A DNA stretch of 64,000 nt. Origin: Poa pratensis. Taxonomy: Eukaryota > Streptophyta > Magnoliopsida > Poales > Poaceae. The translations under genes were made by a program, and so were the position numbers. Below are positions 33,703 to 47,100 of the stretch, piece after piece. Below the pieces are notes generated by a model, which saw only the letters and a program-made list of their open reading frames with translations, did not search any database and was not told the DNA's origin. Every line of letters starts with the position of its first letter. Positions within the stretch are counted from its first letter, which is position 1. The DNA is taken from the NCBI GenBank assembly GCA_947311845.1, contig CAMZMU010000111.1:15699362-15763361 (forward strand), read 5' to 3'.

Positions 33703-33975
33703 ATGACGTCCGCCATGATGAGGAAGCTTGTAGTTCCCGTGCTCTTGGTTCTGATGGTGGTCGTGTCCGGCTCATGGACCGGGGCTGTTGCGAGGCCGTC
33801 ACAAGGTGATCAAGTCTACGCCGGGAAACCCTCCTCCGGCGGTTCCGTCAGCATTGTTCTGCCGCCACCGACGCCTTGGCGTGGACACATGCTGTTTCAG
33901 GTTGAGGAATTCAAGAGGCCCCAAGGGTGTCCAAAAACTTACGATCATAAGGCACCACCTTGTCGCTTGCCATAG
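33703..33975 (+). CDS. SP4: secreted two-cysteine peptide precursor
   Basis: 90 residues, one exon. MTSAMMRKLVVPVLLVLMVV with the following VSGSWTGAVA is a signal peptide; two further Met residues (positions 5 and 6) could also start it. ARPSQGDQVYAG follows, then a Gly/Ser/Pro spacer, PWRGHMLFQVEE and the tail PQGCPKTYDHKAPPCRLP, with two cysteines ten residues apart. The region WRG-ML-EE and the GCPKT motif tie it to SP3 and SP6. The Asn-Pro part of the tail core is changed here (DHKAPP). It is the only member on the far side of the nested MULE/chromovirus block. Role unknown; secretion inferred. Confidence 0.78.
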   Translation: MTSAMMRKLVVPVLLVLMVVVSGSWTGAVARPSQGDQVYAGKPSSGGSVSIVLPPPTPWRGHMLFQVEEFKRPQGCPKTYDHKAPPCRLP

Positions 33976-35154
33976 AGATGAGTGGACGGGGATTCGTCGC
34001 GTCTTGCATGGAAGCCGAGCATAAAGTTCATAATTAATCTTCGTTTCGCACCGATCGATATAACGTTGATCAGATATATTTACCTGGTTCCGTTTGTTAA
34101 TTTCATATCCAGCATGTGTGGTTTCTTTAATCATAGACTGCGTTGGACGAATAAACAATCATGTACCCCTTTTTAATTTATCCGTGCTAGCGTTGTTTTC
34201 TGGTGATAGCGTTATAATTTGTAGTGGTCAAGCTCACAAGTACATAAGTCAAATATTGAAATGTTCGACACATTTTTTTTAATCCCGGATTTGTCAACGA
34301 AACCACTGTAACTTATAATTCAAAGAGAAAAGATGATGCTCGTTCTCTCTCCCTCCCTCCCTTCTTGTTGAGTACTCTTAACACATGAATGCTTAGGCAC
34401 CTCCACCCACCAAAGGAAACGGACGCTGGGACTCAAGCACCTCTATATATATTTTGAGGAAATGGCAGTTGGGAGTCGACAACATAGGAGAGATAGGGTT
34501 GGGTTTCCGACAAAATTAGGGCACCAGTGCCTATATTGATAACAAGAACATTGCATCATTACAATGGTAAATCGGGACAAACATTGTTGATCATGCATGA
34601 TTGGGTAAAGATCTAATAATTCACTGCATTATGTCATGTATGAGGGGAAATCTGGTACAAGGATAAGAACCACAATGTGTAGAGCCAACCCTTATACAAA
34701 CGATCGCCCTGATACGTGGACTACGCAACAATGAAGATTAAGAAGCTCAACACACTAGCACAAAACATGCATCTAGGGCGTCCGCGCATGTGGTTAATAT
34801 AACAAGGGTTATCCCTAATTACAGATTAATTATAACAAGGGTTCCTCACCACGATGACCGCCTCGTGTAATGGCTGCCATCTAAGACGCCTGGAGTAAAT
34901 GATGCGAGGACCTGTGGACGGCGATCACCCTGATCTGTACGGTGTGATCTTCGAGGATCACAGACCATCGGTGGAGACTGCCATCAGGATGGTGGAGGCC
35001 GAAGCGGGACTGTGACGGCAGCGAGACTGTTTAGAGGTAGCCTAGTACCCGTGGATAGGTGGAGGGTTGGCAAGTGATCCGTTTTTTCGGTGGATGGTGT
35101 TTTTGGTGCATGTAACTAAACACGTTGTAATTTGCCATTTGGCCTCTCCTTATA
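33976..35154. other. Intergenic, no gene seen
   Basis: AT-rich downstream DNA of SP4 and low-copy sequence. No frame or repeat I can support as a gene. Confidence 0.5.
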
Positions 35155-37761
35155 TCTTTACTATTAAATGGGAGTTCGTACGTTGGTACGTCTCCCATTT
35201 TCTGCCATCGTCTCTCGATCGCGTCGCGAGCGCGACACATATGGGCCAAGCCCAGCAAAGCCTGCAGCCCCTCGCGCTAACCAGCATGTCGTCGGTACTG
35301 TCTGAACGTAGCCGTCCGAGACAGAATCCACGCCTAGGTTCCTTCTTCTCCGGTACGCCGCTACACAATTGATCGGCGCCGCCACGCTGCCCCATGCGCC
35401 GACCACACCATGAAGAAGATGGCCTCCGTCACGACCTCATGGTCACGATCTGCGCCGCGCTCGGCCGGGTCGGCATCAGGCTGCTGGCCATCGCCGGCAT
35501 ACCGCCCACGGTCGCCGATCCACCTAATCCGGCCGGTGCACTGCCCGCCTCCGGTCCCCCCTCCCCTGGATGGTGCAAGTGCGAGCGCCACTGGCCTCCT
35601 CGCGCAGATGGAGGTTGCATCCCCTCCTCTGTCTCCGTTCTCCATCCTCCACTGCGTTCATCCTGACTCCTCGAAGTGCGGCACTTGTACTTCCCGGTGA
35701 GCCAGCTCTGGTCCGACCTCCCTCTCGATTTCTGGCCACGGTGGCTGGCGGAAGGATGGCGAGACACTTGGTCCTGCCTGAGAGTTAACCTATGGCAGCC
35801 ACGAGAGTAGCTCGATCCTTGATGCTGTTCTGATTGCGATTCTACTCGAGAGGTTCTTCAGACGGATGTTAATTTTGGTTTTCAGTTCAGGTCCGCAGTC
35901 CAGGACGTGGTGCAGGCAGCAATGGAGAAAGACAACCCCGATCCAGCCCAGCATCCTCATTCAGCCAAGCAGCATCTGGTTGCTAATGTTTTTTTTTTCG
36001 TTTCAACCCAAGCTCATGGCCTTCAGATCAAAAGGTTTGGACAAGTTTAACTTGGTATATTTTAGTACTGATGTAGTGTATGAGCTGCATGGTCTTATAG
36101 AGGCGACGAATCAATTGCATCTGGTGCTGCCGTGCGTGCTCTTCCCTCGCCGGAGTCCGAGTGCGGCGGATCCGGGTGTTTCAAGCTTTCGAAGGTGTTG
36201 GTGACGTGCGGCGAGGCGATGGCGATGGCGGTGCAGGGTGGAGGCTTCTTGAAGCTGAGGATCGTCGACTTCCCGTCCGCAGAGGGACTCCTCCTGATCC
36301 AAGGTCTGGGGAGGAGCAGCGGCGGCGCGCCGGCGGCACGTTCTGTTCTTCGTCGTCAACATCGAGTTCCAGCTGGACCAAGTTGTAATTTTCCCTTTGT
36401 TCTGGATCTTTCTGTTAGGACCTTGCTGTAAGTTTACCAGTGCTTTCCCGCAAAAAAAAAATTGCATCTGATCATATTTACATGATTTAGTACCTTTTGG
36501 GGGAGAATTCTCAAATCAGTCTTCTCGTATATCTGCAACGTGGATTCCTAACTACTTAATTGTGCATGCTCATCAATTTTCAGGTATACGCATAATCTGA
36601 GCTCGCGACAAGAACACGAAGTTAAAATACTATCATTTTGTATGATTGTACATGCATTTCCATTGGTACCGTGGAGGCATTTAGTTTGTTGTCAGACTAT
36701 GAGCGGAAAAGCTGACTCGCTGTCGTGTAGTGTGTTAGCTAACTTATATATAAAAGGGGTAAGCTACTGATATTCTTGTTGTCAGAGACTATGAGCGGAA
36801 AGGCTGACTCACTGACGATTGATTTCTACTATTCAAAGCTAAATGACACGTGGTTTAATGTGTTGGCTAACTTATTTCTAAAAGGAGTAAGCTAGATATT
36901 CTTGTAGACTATTGATGATGACTAGGGTTGTAAATATTTAGTGTCTCAGTTTCTGGATTCTAAATTGAGTTATGAATATACATATATTGACCGATTGCTT
37001 GACGGAAAAATTAATCTGTCAAGAGCCATACTCGAAGTGAATGATTTAATGTTGTGCCTTCTCTGAATTTTCTTGAGCAGGGGAAGGATCTTGCCGGGTA
37101 AGTTGTGATTGCAGCATTGTTGTTGCCTATGCTCCGCCCTCAACCAGCTCAGCCCGCCTTGGGTAGCCTCCGCCCCTCCCCGGCGACCTCTGGCCAGAGC
37201 AAGTCGCCGCTTCTCCTCCGTCCCCACCAGCCGAGCCGCTCCCCGCAACTTTTATGATCTGTGCTATTAGAAGTTCAGAGTTTCACTGAAACACCCCTGC
37301 TTCAGGATATGCACTTATGCAAACTTGGATTCTTAAAAGAGTTGAAGTTTGTGAGTCACCAGGCCGAGCAGCTCTGCTACTTTTCTTTTCATTATTTTCC
37401 TGATTTGAGAATTGAGAAGCTCTGCTATTAACATTGATGCCCAAAAAATGTTATTTTGCTATTGTTGTTGCTACTACCGCAGAGGTCTATGTATTATGCA
37501 ATGTGATGATTTTTAATCAGTGTTGTGCAGTTGATGAAGAGGTGTATTTTATCAGCAGATTGAGACATTATTCTAACTTATTTTGAACCATGAATCGTGC
37601 AATGTTATTGTACCTACTTCTTCTTGGGAAGAAACATGCAATATTTTGATGACCTTCTTTTAATTTACATGTTCTCAAGTATAAAAGACACCTTGTTTCT
37701 ACTACAATAATATTAGTATTTAATGAAGTTTGTAAATTATTTTAGCAGCTCACTCTGAGCA
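35155..37761. other. Possible Helitron-derived region, unresolved
   Basis: TCTTTACTATTAAATGGGAG after an A at 35154 resembles grass Helitron 5' ends. No 3' end is visible before 37762. The GC-rich part 35360-35790 has overlapping frames without a known domain. At 36690-36920 a unit of roughly 110-120 bp around GACTATGAGCGGAAA is present twice in diverged form. Confidence 0.35.
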
Positions 37762-37849
37762 TCTCCACTAATATTAAAAGGCAGAGACTGTCAGATCCGG
37801 AGGATCTGAACCGTCCATCATGTCCGAATCAACGTCTCAGATTGTCTGA

Positions 37850-38518
37850 ATGATGGATGATGTGCATCTGCTTTTACCGGAAAAAAAAAAGGAGGCAACC
37901 GGTCGACGCTCCCCACCCCACGACCCCACTCTCCTCTCTCTCCACCGACGCCGCCCCTCAATCCTCCTTCGCCGAGAGCGTCGCCGCCCCTCAATCCTCC
38001 TTCGCCGGCAGCCGGACGCTCCTCTCTCTCCGCCGCCGCCGCCCCTTAATCTACATCGCGCCGCCAGGCACTCCTCTCACCGCGCTGCCGCCCCTCAATC
38101 TCCATCGCTCCGCCGGGCTCTCCTCTCACCGCGCCGCCGTCGGCTACTCCTCTCACCGCGCCGCCGCCTCGCAATCTCCTTCACGCCGCCGGGAACTCCT
38201 CTCACCGCGCCTCTAACCGCCGTCGGCTACTCCTCTCACCGCGCCGCCGCCCCGCAATCTCCTTCGCGCCGCTACCGTTCCCCGCCCCGCCGCCGCAACG
38301 CCGTCTTCTGGAGCAAATCGTCTTCGTCGCCGCCGTCCTTCCTCGACTCGCCTCCAGGAGAACGCACAGCCGACAGACGCCTTTGCCGCCTCCCATGGAC
38401 ACCGCGCCCTCGGCTTCAGCCTGGAGTCGTCCGCTGCCACTCGCCTCCAGCAACTTCATTATCCACTCAGGTACCCATCACCCACATGCTGCCCACAACC
38501 TCCGCCCCTGTTTCTTGA
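37850..38518 (+). other. Pro/Arg-rich repetitive frame, Helitron cargo
   Basis: A frame open for 222 codons, made of degenerate CCGCCGCC-rich units (around CTCCTCTCACCGCGCCGCCG). A short stretch from the ATG at 38394, ending at a possible donor near 38469, looks like a first exon but matches nothing I know. Probably a captured 5' gene end. Confidence 0.3.
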
Positions 38519-40653
38519 AGTCTTGAACATGTTGCGTGCTACATGTTTGACGGAATGCTACCATGTAAGGGCTTGGGATTATAATTTGCCATATGTATAA
38601 GTGGTCTGTGACTCGGTTCCGGCATCACGGTTTCTGTTTTGGTGGTGTAGATTGACAAGTAGAATTCGAAGGCTAATACTACTGGGATGCATTACTTCAT
38701 TGTTTGGCTGTTTGCCTCCCAGTTTTTTTTGCGACCTGTTCTTGATGTTTTCATCGCTCAGGTTCATATTCAGTATGGAAGAGTTGCAATCAGTACGTAC
38801 TGGCGCAGGGCACGCCATCATGCGTACCACCATTGCACCTTGCTGTTTAGCTCATACGTGATGTGCTAAATTGTTGAGACAAATATGTATGTACGCATGA
38901 AAATTAAGCATATACAGCTGTCAGAATAAATCCACGAAGGGAGAGCAGCGGCAAGAATGCCTCCACGGGATCAAGTTTGATTCTTCAGGTCTCATTTTTC
39001 ACCTACAGATATCTTTGCTACTCAACTGGTTTTCAGTCTCATTTTGATTCGGAACAGAAAATTTGTCTTTACCTCTTCGGTCTGTTGTGGAAAATCATCT
39101 ACTTTCTATGCAAAAACCATGGGATTTGGTTTCAAGTTGGGTTATGAACTCATTTTATTCATCATGCCTCAAGTAAAAATGCTGATGAATCCCCTCTATG
39201 AAAGTTACTTTCAAACCAGATAATATTCGCAGAAATAGGAGTGGATACTAGGCACCATCGTAATGTTACAGCTAATGTACCATGTTCTCTATTTTATCAA
39301 ATGCATTTCAAAGTTCATAAATAAAATGGGTTAGGACATACAGTACATGTTACTACGCACTTGCATACTTGAGATCATTTTCCCTATAAAACATGCTTGG
39401 TTAACTTACTAATGCATTTGCTTTAATAATTAATTATCTTATCAAATGTGATTCACAGATGAAGGGCTCCAAAGGAGTCATTCAAACATTCTGGTGGCAA
39501 ACATGAATTAGGACTGCATGGATTCACTCTTATAGTTTTTTGCGGAAACCATTTCCGAAGGTAAGCTTAATCTATCATTTTCTGTTAAACTTAGTGGTGT
39601 TTTCTTAAGCTAGCAATCAAGAAATCATATTGATCTACAAGGCCATAAAATGAAAAGTAAGACTTCCGTAGGACAAATGTCAGTTATTAATAATCTGCTT
39701 TTAGGTCTTCAATTTTTTGAGGTGCTATAGTATGGTCCGTTATCTACAGATTGTGCACATGATTTTAGTTATCCATTTTCATCAGATTTTAATTATTCAT
39801 GGCATTCATGTGTTCTGGTATGCCTTGAACTCTGTTTTATTTGAGTTACAACGTGTGCAGATTAGTAAATTGAAAGCTCATCAAGACTAGCATAAATATG
39901 ATCTTCTGGTTTTGGCAAATGCATCTTATCGTGCTTTTTTACACTGACTTGTGAAGTTCTCGAAACTATGAATCACAGATGGTGCCTAATTACAGAACCT
40001 ACATATACCATGGTTTTTTGGTTTCTCCACAAGATTGATACAGACATTTGATTGCAATTTATGGTTATTAATGTCTGCCGCTCTCCCAGGTAAATCGTTA
40101 TATCAAGCATGTTTTGAAGTTATACCTATTCAATCATGTATGCTCTGTGTCATAATCAGTAAAAAAAGGGTTCGAGGCATGTTCCACATATCTCCACTAA
40201 TATAAAACAACCCAGAGGTGGCTGATCCAAATAACATCAGCCGTACGATCGCTTCCATCTAACGTTTCAGAATCCTCCAATGATGTATCCACTTAAGTGA
40301 TACCCCCGTTGTTACTACCGTTGATTTTGTTAATCTAATGGTCTAGATTAACCCAATGTTGTATCACAGGGAGAGAAGCAGCCCCAACGCCAGCCAACGC
40401 AACGCCCTATGCGCGCAGACGCAGGAAACCGCCTCCCGTCACGATCTCCTCGAGGCCCAACCGCGTCGCCGATCCCCATTCCCGAAGCCCCTTCCCCTCC
40501 CTCGGTCGCGTCGCTCCTCTCGCCGCCGGCGGTGAAGCCGCTGCCCTGCCCCACCTGCTGAAACATCCTGCCCATGACAGCATAGCCTCCAGTCCCCGAA
40601 GCCCTCCCGTCGTTACCCTACCGCCATCGCAACCTACCGTCGCCGAAGCCCTT

Positions 40654-40839
40654 CCGCCGTCAACGCCGTCCCGCCGCAGCCTAGACGACGGCAAGCGAGG
40701 TCGCCGGGAAACCCTCCCGCCGTCAACGCCGTCCCGCCGCAGCCTAGACGACGGCAAGCGAGGTCGCCGGGAAACCCTCCCGCCGTCAACGCCGTCCCGC
40801 CGCAGCCTAGACGACGGCAAGCGAGGTCGCCGGGAAACG
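40654..40839. repeat. 63-bp minisatellite, about three copies
   Basis: Units start at 40654, 40717 and 40780 (CCGCCGTCAACGCCGTCCCG at each start). 63 is a multiple of three, so frames stay open across the array on the minus strand, which explains long apparent ORFs there. Confidence 0.92.
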
Positions 40840-41977
40840 AGGCGCCGCCCTGCACGTCAGAACGTCAACACCCTCCCGCCGCTGCAGCCTACAAGGGACT
40901 GCCATGTCCTGCACACCGGCATGCGAGGCGGCACCCTGGAAGACGGAACGCCAACGCCCTCTCGCCGCCTCAGCCTACATGGGACGGCTGCGCGCCCTGC
41001 ACACAGGCATGCGTGGCGGCGCCCTGCACGCTGGAACGTCGGACCAACGCCCTGCACGGAGGAACACGGAAAGCCGGAACCAGCAAATTTAGAGAGATTA
41101 TTAACTGGGATCTTTCTTTTATTTGCATATAAGAGCTTCTTCCACAATGCTGATCCTTCCAGAAAACTGCCCAACTTGATGTTCTAGATGCCCGATCTCT
41201 GCTTGTGATTTTTCCCACTAGCACTAAATTGCTGTATTATTCACATTTGTTCTCTGCTTCGGTAACTTAAAAATTCTGCTTGGCTAGCTGGAGCTGGTGT
41301 TCAGGTTCGTTCAGGTTCTCTGAATGTCGAGGTTTGTAAAAAAATCTTTGTTTTTCTTCTCCATACATTACAATGTGCATAATCTGCGTCGTGTTGAAAG
41401 TTGAGTGGTATTGTCAATTCAGGTGTACGAGCTACGTTTGGCATGCCACTGGGAATTACAAGATGTTTCTCCTGTATATTCATTGATGATACTACAATTT
41501 TAAGGTGGTTGCCTTTGTTTCATACCATTCAGTGTCTTACATCCTATAAGAATTCTCGCTTTTGTTTTTTCCCGATTTATTTTGGTTATATCATTCCATC
41601 AATGAAATTTAAAGGAGAATACAAAATTGAAACATACGTGTGTATATTTAGCTAATGGATTTTATAGATTTTTCTGCAATTGGTATATCAGTTAATAGCT
41701 TACTTATGCCAGGATGTGACTATGTGTGTTTCTTAATCGAAAATATTGGGGCTTCGACATCACTAGCAACTAGCAAGGACTCATTATAAACAATTCTATG
41801 GTGGCATTATTGAACTCACCGCAGATGTAAGTCTTACTTTTAATTTTCAAGTTTTCCTTCTTTTACATAGTTACTCATTTTGTCTATTATTTTTTGTTTG
41901 TGGGTCGTTCAGTTTTTTGCAGTTTAATGTACGAAAGCAGAAGAACGGATGGTTGATGTGATATGCATATTGTTTTA

Positions 41978-42173
41978 GGCTATGACATATGGTCCAGTCT
42001 TGGAGGGGAAGAGTTGCATTATTGTTGATCGAAGTTGGGCTGGCAAGACATTGTCATATATTTGCCCTATGGTTCAAAATTTAAGGAAGGAAGAAGCTAT
42101 ATATGGGGGTCAAATCCTCTCCCAAGAACCCACGAGTCATAATATTGCACCTATTGCTGAGCTCTCTTACCAG
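41978..42173 (+). pseudogene. Captured DEAD-box RNA helicase exon
   Basis: After an acceptor (TTGTTTTAG) and before a donor (CAG/GTATAC), one open exon reads AMTYGPVLEGKSCIIVDRSW, then AGKTLSYICPMVQNLRKEE and a degenerate PIAELSYQ. These match motif I (usually GSGKT) and motif Ia (usually PTAEL) of plant DEAD-box helicases of the RH50/chloroplast type, by recall. The glycine of the Walker A loop is replaced and the stretch before motif Ia is altered. It lies inside the Helitron, with no other helicase exon recognised, so it is a captured fragment. Confidence 0.7.
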
Positions 42174-42680
42174 GTATACTACTTGCTGAATGAATCATGT
42201 TGATAGATCCTATGTCAATATGGGGAAAAGAACTAGGGAATTGCCTACTGGGTTAGTTTAGCTAGCTGTCATCTCATGTTATTTTGCAGACCCAACGATC
42301 TGAACTACGGAATAATAGTATATATTGTATGTTCACTTGGATAAATAAGATTAGTGTTCTTAGATGATTTGATGTGCTATATTATACGTGCATTGCACGG
42401 CACAATTACTAGTAGCAGAAACCCATCAGAAGATATATGTAGATTTATCTTATGAGTAAAGATCATGTATCACCGTCCCCGAACTTCCTCACAAGATATA
42501 ACAATTGTATGAGCAATGCTGCTGAAATATTTTTTGGCATTTAGCTAGTTAAAACCAATACGTATGCTTGGACGTACTAAAAAAACTGTCCGGGATAACC
42601 AAGAAAGAATGGATGGTAGTGTATATAGACCCGGGTGGTCAGAGCGAAATAAAAAGGAAGTAAACTTTTTAAAGAACTAT

Positions 42681-43148
42681 TCAGTGTGCCCTGCGTGCGG
42701 CGGCCGGCGGCCCCGACTTCTCTGTCGTGGCCATGCAGAGTGGACAGGTACGGTTCCTGCGCACCCACGTCGCGACGCAGCCGCTGTGGAGCATGTGGCC
42801 GCACGCCGGCAGGACGCTGCGCCCGTCGCCGCCGGCCTCGTACGGTTTCATGCAGATCACGCACGAGCTCCTGTCGTCCGCACCGTCGTGAGCAGCAGCA
42901 GGTAGCTGCTGGTGCGCGATGCCACCAGGTACTTTCTGATCGGGCACTTGCACCCAGTCGTCTGGTATCGGCGTCTGGCCGTTGCGCGGGTTGCGGGCCG
43001 CCTCGGCGTGCTCCCTGAACGCTACGGCGTGCTCCCTGAACGCCTCGGTCTGCTCCCTGACGCTCGACGCGGTGGCCGTAATCTTGTCGCAGGCGGCGAT
43101 GACTCTGTCACATGCTCGTGCAGTCCAATCCACAAGACCGTCGGCCAT
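42681..43148 (-). CDS. RING-H2 finger protein, likely E3 ubiquitin ligase
   Basis: 155 residues from the ATG at 43148, whose context GCCGCCATGG is excellent for plants; an upstream in-frame ATG at 43271 would give 196. The N-terminal half is helical and Arg/Glu-rich with two near-repeated heptad-like segments (REHAVAF, REHAEAA). The C-terminal RING-H2 has SCVICMKPYE, then PACGHMLHSGCVATW and RTCPLCMA, giving the eight ligands in C3H2C3 order. RING-H2 proteins bring E2-ubiquitin to a substrate. No membrane segment, so soluble. Intronless. It runs away from the TyrRS pseudogene. Just next to the Helitron end, but the RING is intact, so it may be functional. Confidence 0.82.
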   Translation of the reverse strand: MADGLVDWTARACDRVIAACDKITATASSVREQTEAFREHAVAFREHAEAARNPRNGQTPIPDDWVQVPDQKVPGGIAHQQLPAAAHDGADDRSSCVICMKPYEAGGDGRSVLPACGHMLHSGCVATWVRRNRTCPLCMATTEKSGPPAAARRAH

Positions 43149-44187
43149 GGCGGCCGGACAGTCGACAGACGGGATGGATCGGCCCCGGTGATGTCGGCGG
43201 CGATCCCTCGACGAGCGCGTGCGCTCTTTGACCTGCAAATCACCTGGCTTCCAGAACCGTTGTGCGGTCAATTGGCTCCTCGAGGTTATCTGTGAAATCG
43301 ACTTAGGTTATGCGTGAGAATTTAGGCCGTCCGGATTGTGCTCCATGGGTTGGAGTTGGACTCGATCTATCCCATAGGACTCCGCGTTGGCTACTCTTCA
43401 ACGGCAACTAATGGGCCGGCCCAATTGTGCGATTCGCAATAAGCGTGTAGGACCGTGCGTCTGCTCCTGCCTCGCCGTACCCCTGGGGAAAATCTGCTCG
43501 GTTGCTACTCCGGCGCCACGCCGCCGCTGCCATCCGTAGGCGGCCCGAGACCTCGTCATCCACCTCCTAAGCTTCCGGGGTTGGGACACGGCGCCCTCGT
43601 TCTCCCGGCCGACTTCGTCTTCTCTCAATGCAGGTGAAAGTTCTCGAAATCCAGTCGATTTTTTTTTTGGAAACCTACCGATTCCTCCTCTACTCCCACT
43701 GCCGCCCAGCGCCGCCTGATGCGCTGCGCCCCAACTGCCTCAGCACCGCAGCCGGAGAGGGCGCAGTTCCTAGCACCGCCGCGCGCCTTCCCCTAACCCC
43801 TTTCTCTCCACGGGAGTCCACATTTGTAACGTATTTGACGATTTGCCCTAGCTTACATTGTATTCCCTGTGATCAAATGCCCTACTGTTTGGTTCCCTGT
43901 GTGACTTGGATATAACAAATTATCCTCGCTGTCCGTAGGCTTTATTTGTGGTAAAGTCCAGTTGACGTTTGGGAGATAAAAAAAATCGATTAGGTGGACT
44001 TTGAATTTTTTTTGTCTTTTCAATCTAGCCTCGTAGTTTGGGAGTCAATTTTGATTTCTTTTTTCCCAACACACATTCGTCAAATACCTCGTCCTAGACT
44101 GCAATCTTAAATTCTTAATTGTAGGTATTATACATTCTTTTGCTACCAGCTAATTTTATCCGCTGACATCTGCTTCTGTTGCTGCAG
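43149..44187. other. Divergent intergenic region, possible leader exon
   Basis: Lies between the minus-strand RING gene and the plus-strand TyrRS pseudogene. GC-rich sequence at 43440-43633 ends at a possible splice donor (AATGCAG/GTGAAAG) and may be the old first exon of the synthetase gene. No other gene. Confidence 0.45.
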
Positions 44188-47100
44188 ACAAACCTATCCA
44201 GTGAGCCTGTAGTTGTAGGTCCTAATCAAACCGGGCATAGCAACCCAAAATTTGCTGCAATGGATAATTCAGCTGACTCTTCTGTCGACACCAGCAGGTA
44301 TGCCCATGCTTGCATAAAAAAATATTACTAATAATGGCCTACGAGTTCTTGTAATTGGATGTATGTTTGGCCTATATTTCTTTAGGGGCACAGGGGTGAT
44401 GAGCATAGCTGATAGACTTTCTGTTCTGAGAGCATGGGGGAGGAGTTCATCAACGAGGATGAACTTCTGTTACTGCTAAACAACAAGGCTGCCCCTGTTT
44501 GCTACGTTTGGGTTGTGCCATCCCCCTTGATGCACATTTCCCAGGTGAGTGCTAGATACTGCCTTGTGAACATATGTATCTGTACTCCTCAGGAGTCAGG
44601 ACATTCATTTGCTGATGTTTGAGTGCAATGTTGCCCAGTGTTCACACTTGTAACAAAAAAATACAATGTCCACAAATGAATTTGCTAAATTAATCTGTTC
44701 ACTCCTTTCAGGGGATTAGGAAAACAGCGTATGTGAACAGGATGGTCAAAGCTGGTTTCAAGGTTAAAATATTGATAGCAGATTGGTTTGCCCCGATGAG
44801 CTATAAGATTGGCAGCGATCTGAATAAAATACAGACTATCGCCTGCTACAATATTGAGGTGTGGAAGGCAGCTGGCATGGACCTTGACAGAGTAGAGCTT
44901 GTTTTGTTATCAGATGTAATGAATAGCGAAGCAGCCAATTTTTGGCCACTTTTCATGGATATTTGCCAGAAAAACACTCTTGATAACATAAAGAGGTATA
45001 TTGTTTAGAGCTTCTAAGTGTTTAGCTTTTCTTCTTATCACCAAGCTTTGAACCTTTTGTTTGTGTGTGTGGCAGGTGTTGCCGAAAGACAGCCCCTTAT
45101 GGACCTGGAATATTGCAAGTTACGGAGCTACTTCTGCCATGCCTTCAGTGTGCTGCTATGTTATTCCAGAAGGTTTGTTTATTTCACATCTGTCATTTTA
45201 CTCGATTGTTTCGTTTTTTAATTCTGGATATTTTCTATGGTATGTTGGTTGTGAATGTAAAATTAAATGTCTTGTTTACCTAAGTACACAGTTTTAGGCA
45301 TATGTACTGTAGAAAATGCTGGTTAAATTATGTGGATAAATGATTCTGACAGCAAAATAGGTAAGCTCAACTTTGATATGGTCCTTTGTGTAGAACCTGA
45401 GCTTTTTTGCTCCTTGGAGCGAGGGTGTGAGGCTGAGCACGTTGTATATAGTTAACTATAGAGAAGTATGGACATAAGTGATATAAAGTATATCCCATGC
45501 GTGACACCTGTGAATGGCAAGAGGATATATCCACTGCATTATAATCCTTCCATACTATTCCACCTTGAAACACCATGGAAATGGTGATGTAATTTCATAA
45601 AAAAATGTTAGATAGGTCATGAGACGATCAAGCATCCAACAAATTACTGCTTGAAATAATGTTATCTCAACCTAGATTTGAAAGCATGTAATTTTAACCT
45701 GATTTTGAAGCCTGCTTGTGAAAATGTAACCATTTACATGTATTTAAACCGTCTCTTTTATGTCTCAGCAGGTTGACATATGGTTGTTGGACATGGATCA
45801 GAGAGCGGTTACTCCTTTAGTTACAAAGTACTGCGAGGACACAAAAATGGGAAATGAACCGATCATCGTGTTGAACCGGATCTTAATGATGATTTTTTTT
45901 CCTTTTTGTTTTGTCAGTTTGAGAATGTTCTTTTACTCTAATAGTCAAAGTTTTAACCTACTTGTACTATTAAAAATCTCAAAAGTTCATTCCACTAGTA
46001 CATGTAAATGTAAGAGTACAGTTTATAAAAAGACAAAATGAGGGTGTTGTTACATTGAAACAGAAGTACTTGTTTTGTCTTCTTATGCTACACATCTTGC
46101 AAGTCAGTTTTGATTTATTTTTGGCACGTACCACTGGTACCATGATTTCCTGAGAATTTTTCTAATACTACGAATAAGCTGATCATCATAGGTGTAGATA
46201 TCTTAAGGCACCTATCTATCCTTAACTTGGAATTACAGATATGCTTCCTGATTTACTACAATACCCTGAAGCTGCAGAGAGGCTTGATCCTGGACGTGCT
46301 ATCTCTATGGAAGATACTGAGGTATATTTGGCCATTCTTGTGCCAATTCGGGTTATCTTCTCATGGCTCATTATTTAACTCAAACTGATGCAGTAGGTCT
46401 GAAGAGCGTGATCAAAAAGTTCCTTACAACTTATTGTTTTTATTATCAAGTTACCATGTGATCTTGGAATAAATTCATCTAAGCTAGAAAATATAAATTA
46501 AAAGCAAGACTATTGTGGAAGGACAAAAGAGGGGTGAAGGTGGAAGAGAATAGTAGAAAATTGGTACTACAGACACATCACTCGAGTATGACTAGTGACT
46601 ACTCATGCAAGATAAGAGAAGCTATAGTGTTTGCGCATCATGATTTCATCTCTTATATATGCAAAGTAGGGTAGCATTCTCGTGATTTTGGCTCTCTTTT
46701 TTTATGTTGTTAGTGTAACCTCACAGATATGTACATTTTTTTAGAGAAAACGCAAAGGATTCTTTGCGTTTTATTTCATTGAAAAGATAGAGTTTGTTTT
46801 ACAGCCTCCTAGGAGGGTTACAGGTGTCTCAAACATAATACATTCAGTGCACGTCCCAGGTGGACGGCAGAATAACTCTCAGGCCCTTTGCGCCGGCTCT
46901 GGCCCATAGCCTCGCTTCTTCCTTGATCTTCTCGACGAGGTGCTGGACTGAGGGATGTCTTCCTTCAAACACGCAATCATTCCGGTGTTTCCACACCATC
47001 CATGGCGTCAGGAGGGTGATTGAGCCGAGCCCCTTGCGCAGCTGTTTCGGAGTGTTCTGTTTTGCTTGCAACCACCAGTGCATCAGAGAGTTCTCTGAGT

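Larger units (their letters stand above)
37762..42412 (+). mobile_element. Helitron(s), two 5' ends and one 3' end
   Basis: TCTCCACTAATATTAAAAGG at 37762 and TCTCCACTAATATAAAAC at 40191 each follow an A, the Helitron 5' form. The 3' end CTAG at 42409-42412 is followed by T, with a CGTGC-ATT-GCACG hairpin 10 nt before it (42387-42399). Helitrons insert between A and T with no target duplication. The inner start may be a second Helitron nested in or sharing the 3' end; I cannot tell. No Rep/helicase protein is seen, so it is non-autonomous. It carries a helicase exon and a minisatellite. Confidence 0.75.

Noticed and set aside
40407..40820. Minus-strand frame with 21-residue repeats
   Set aside because: Product of the 63-bp minisatellite, whose length is a multiple of three.
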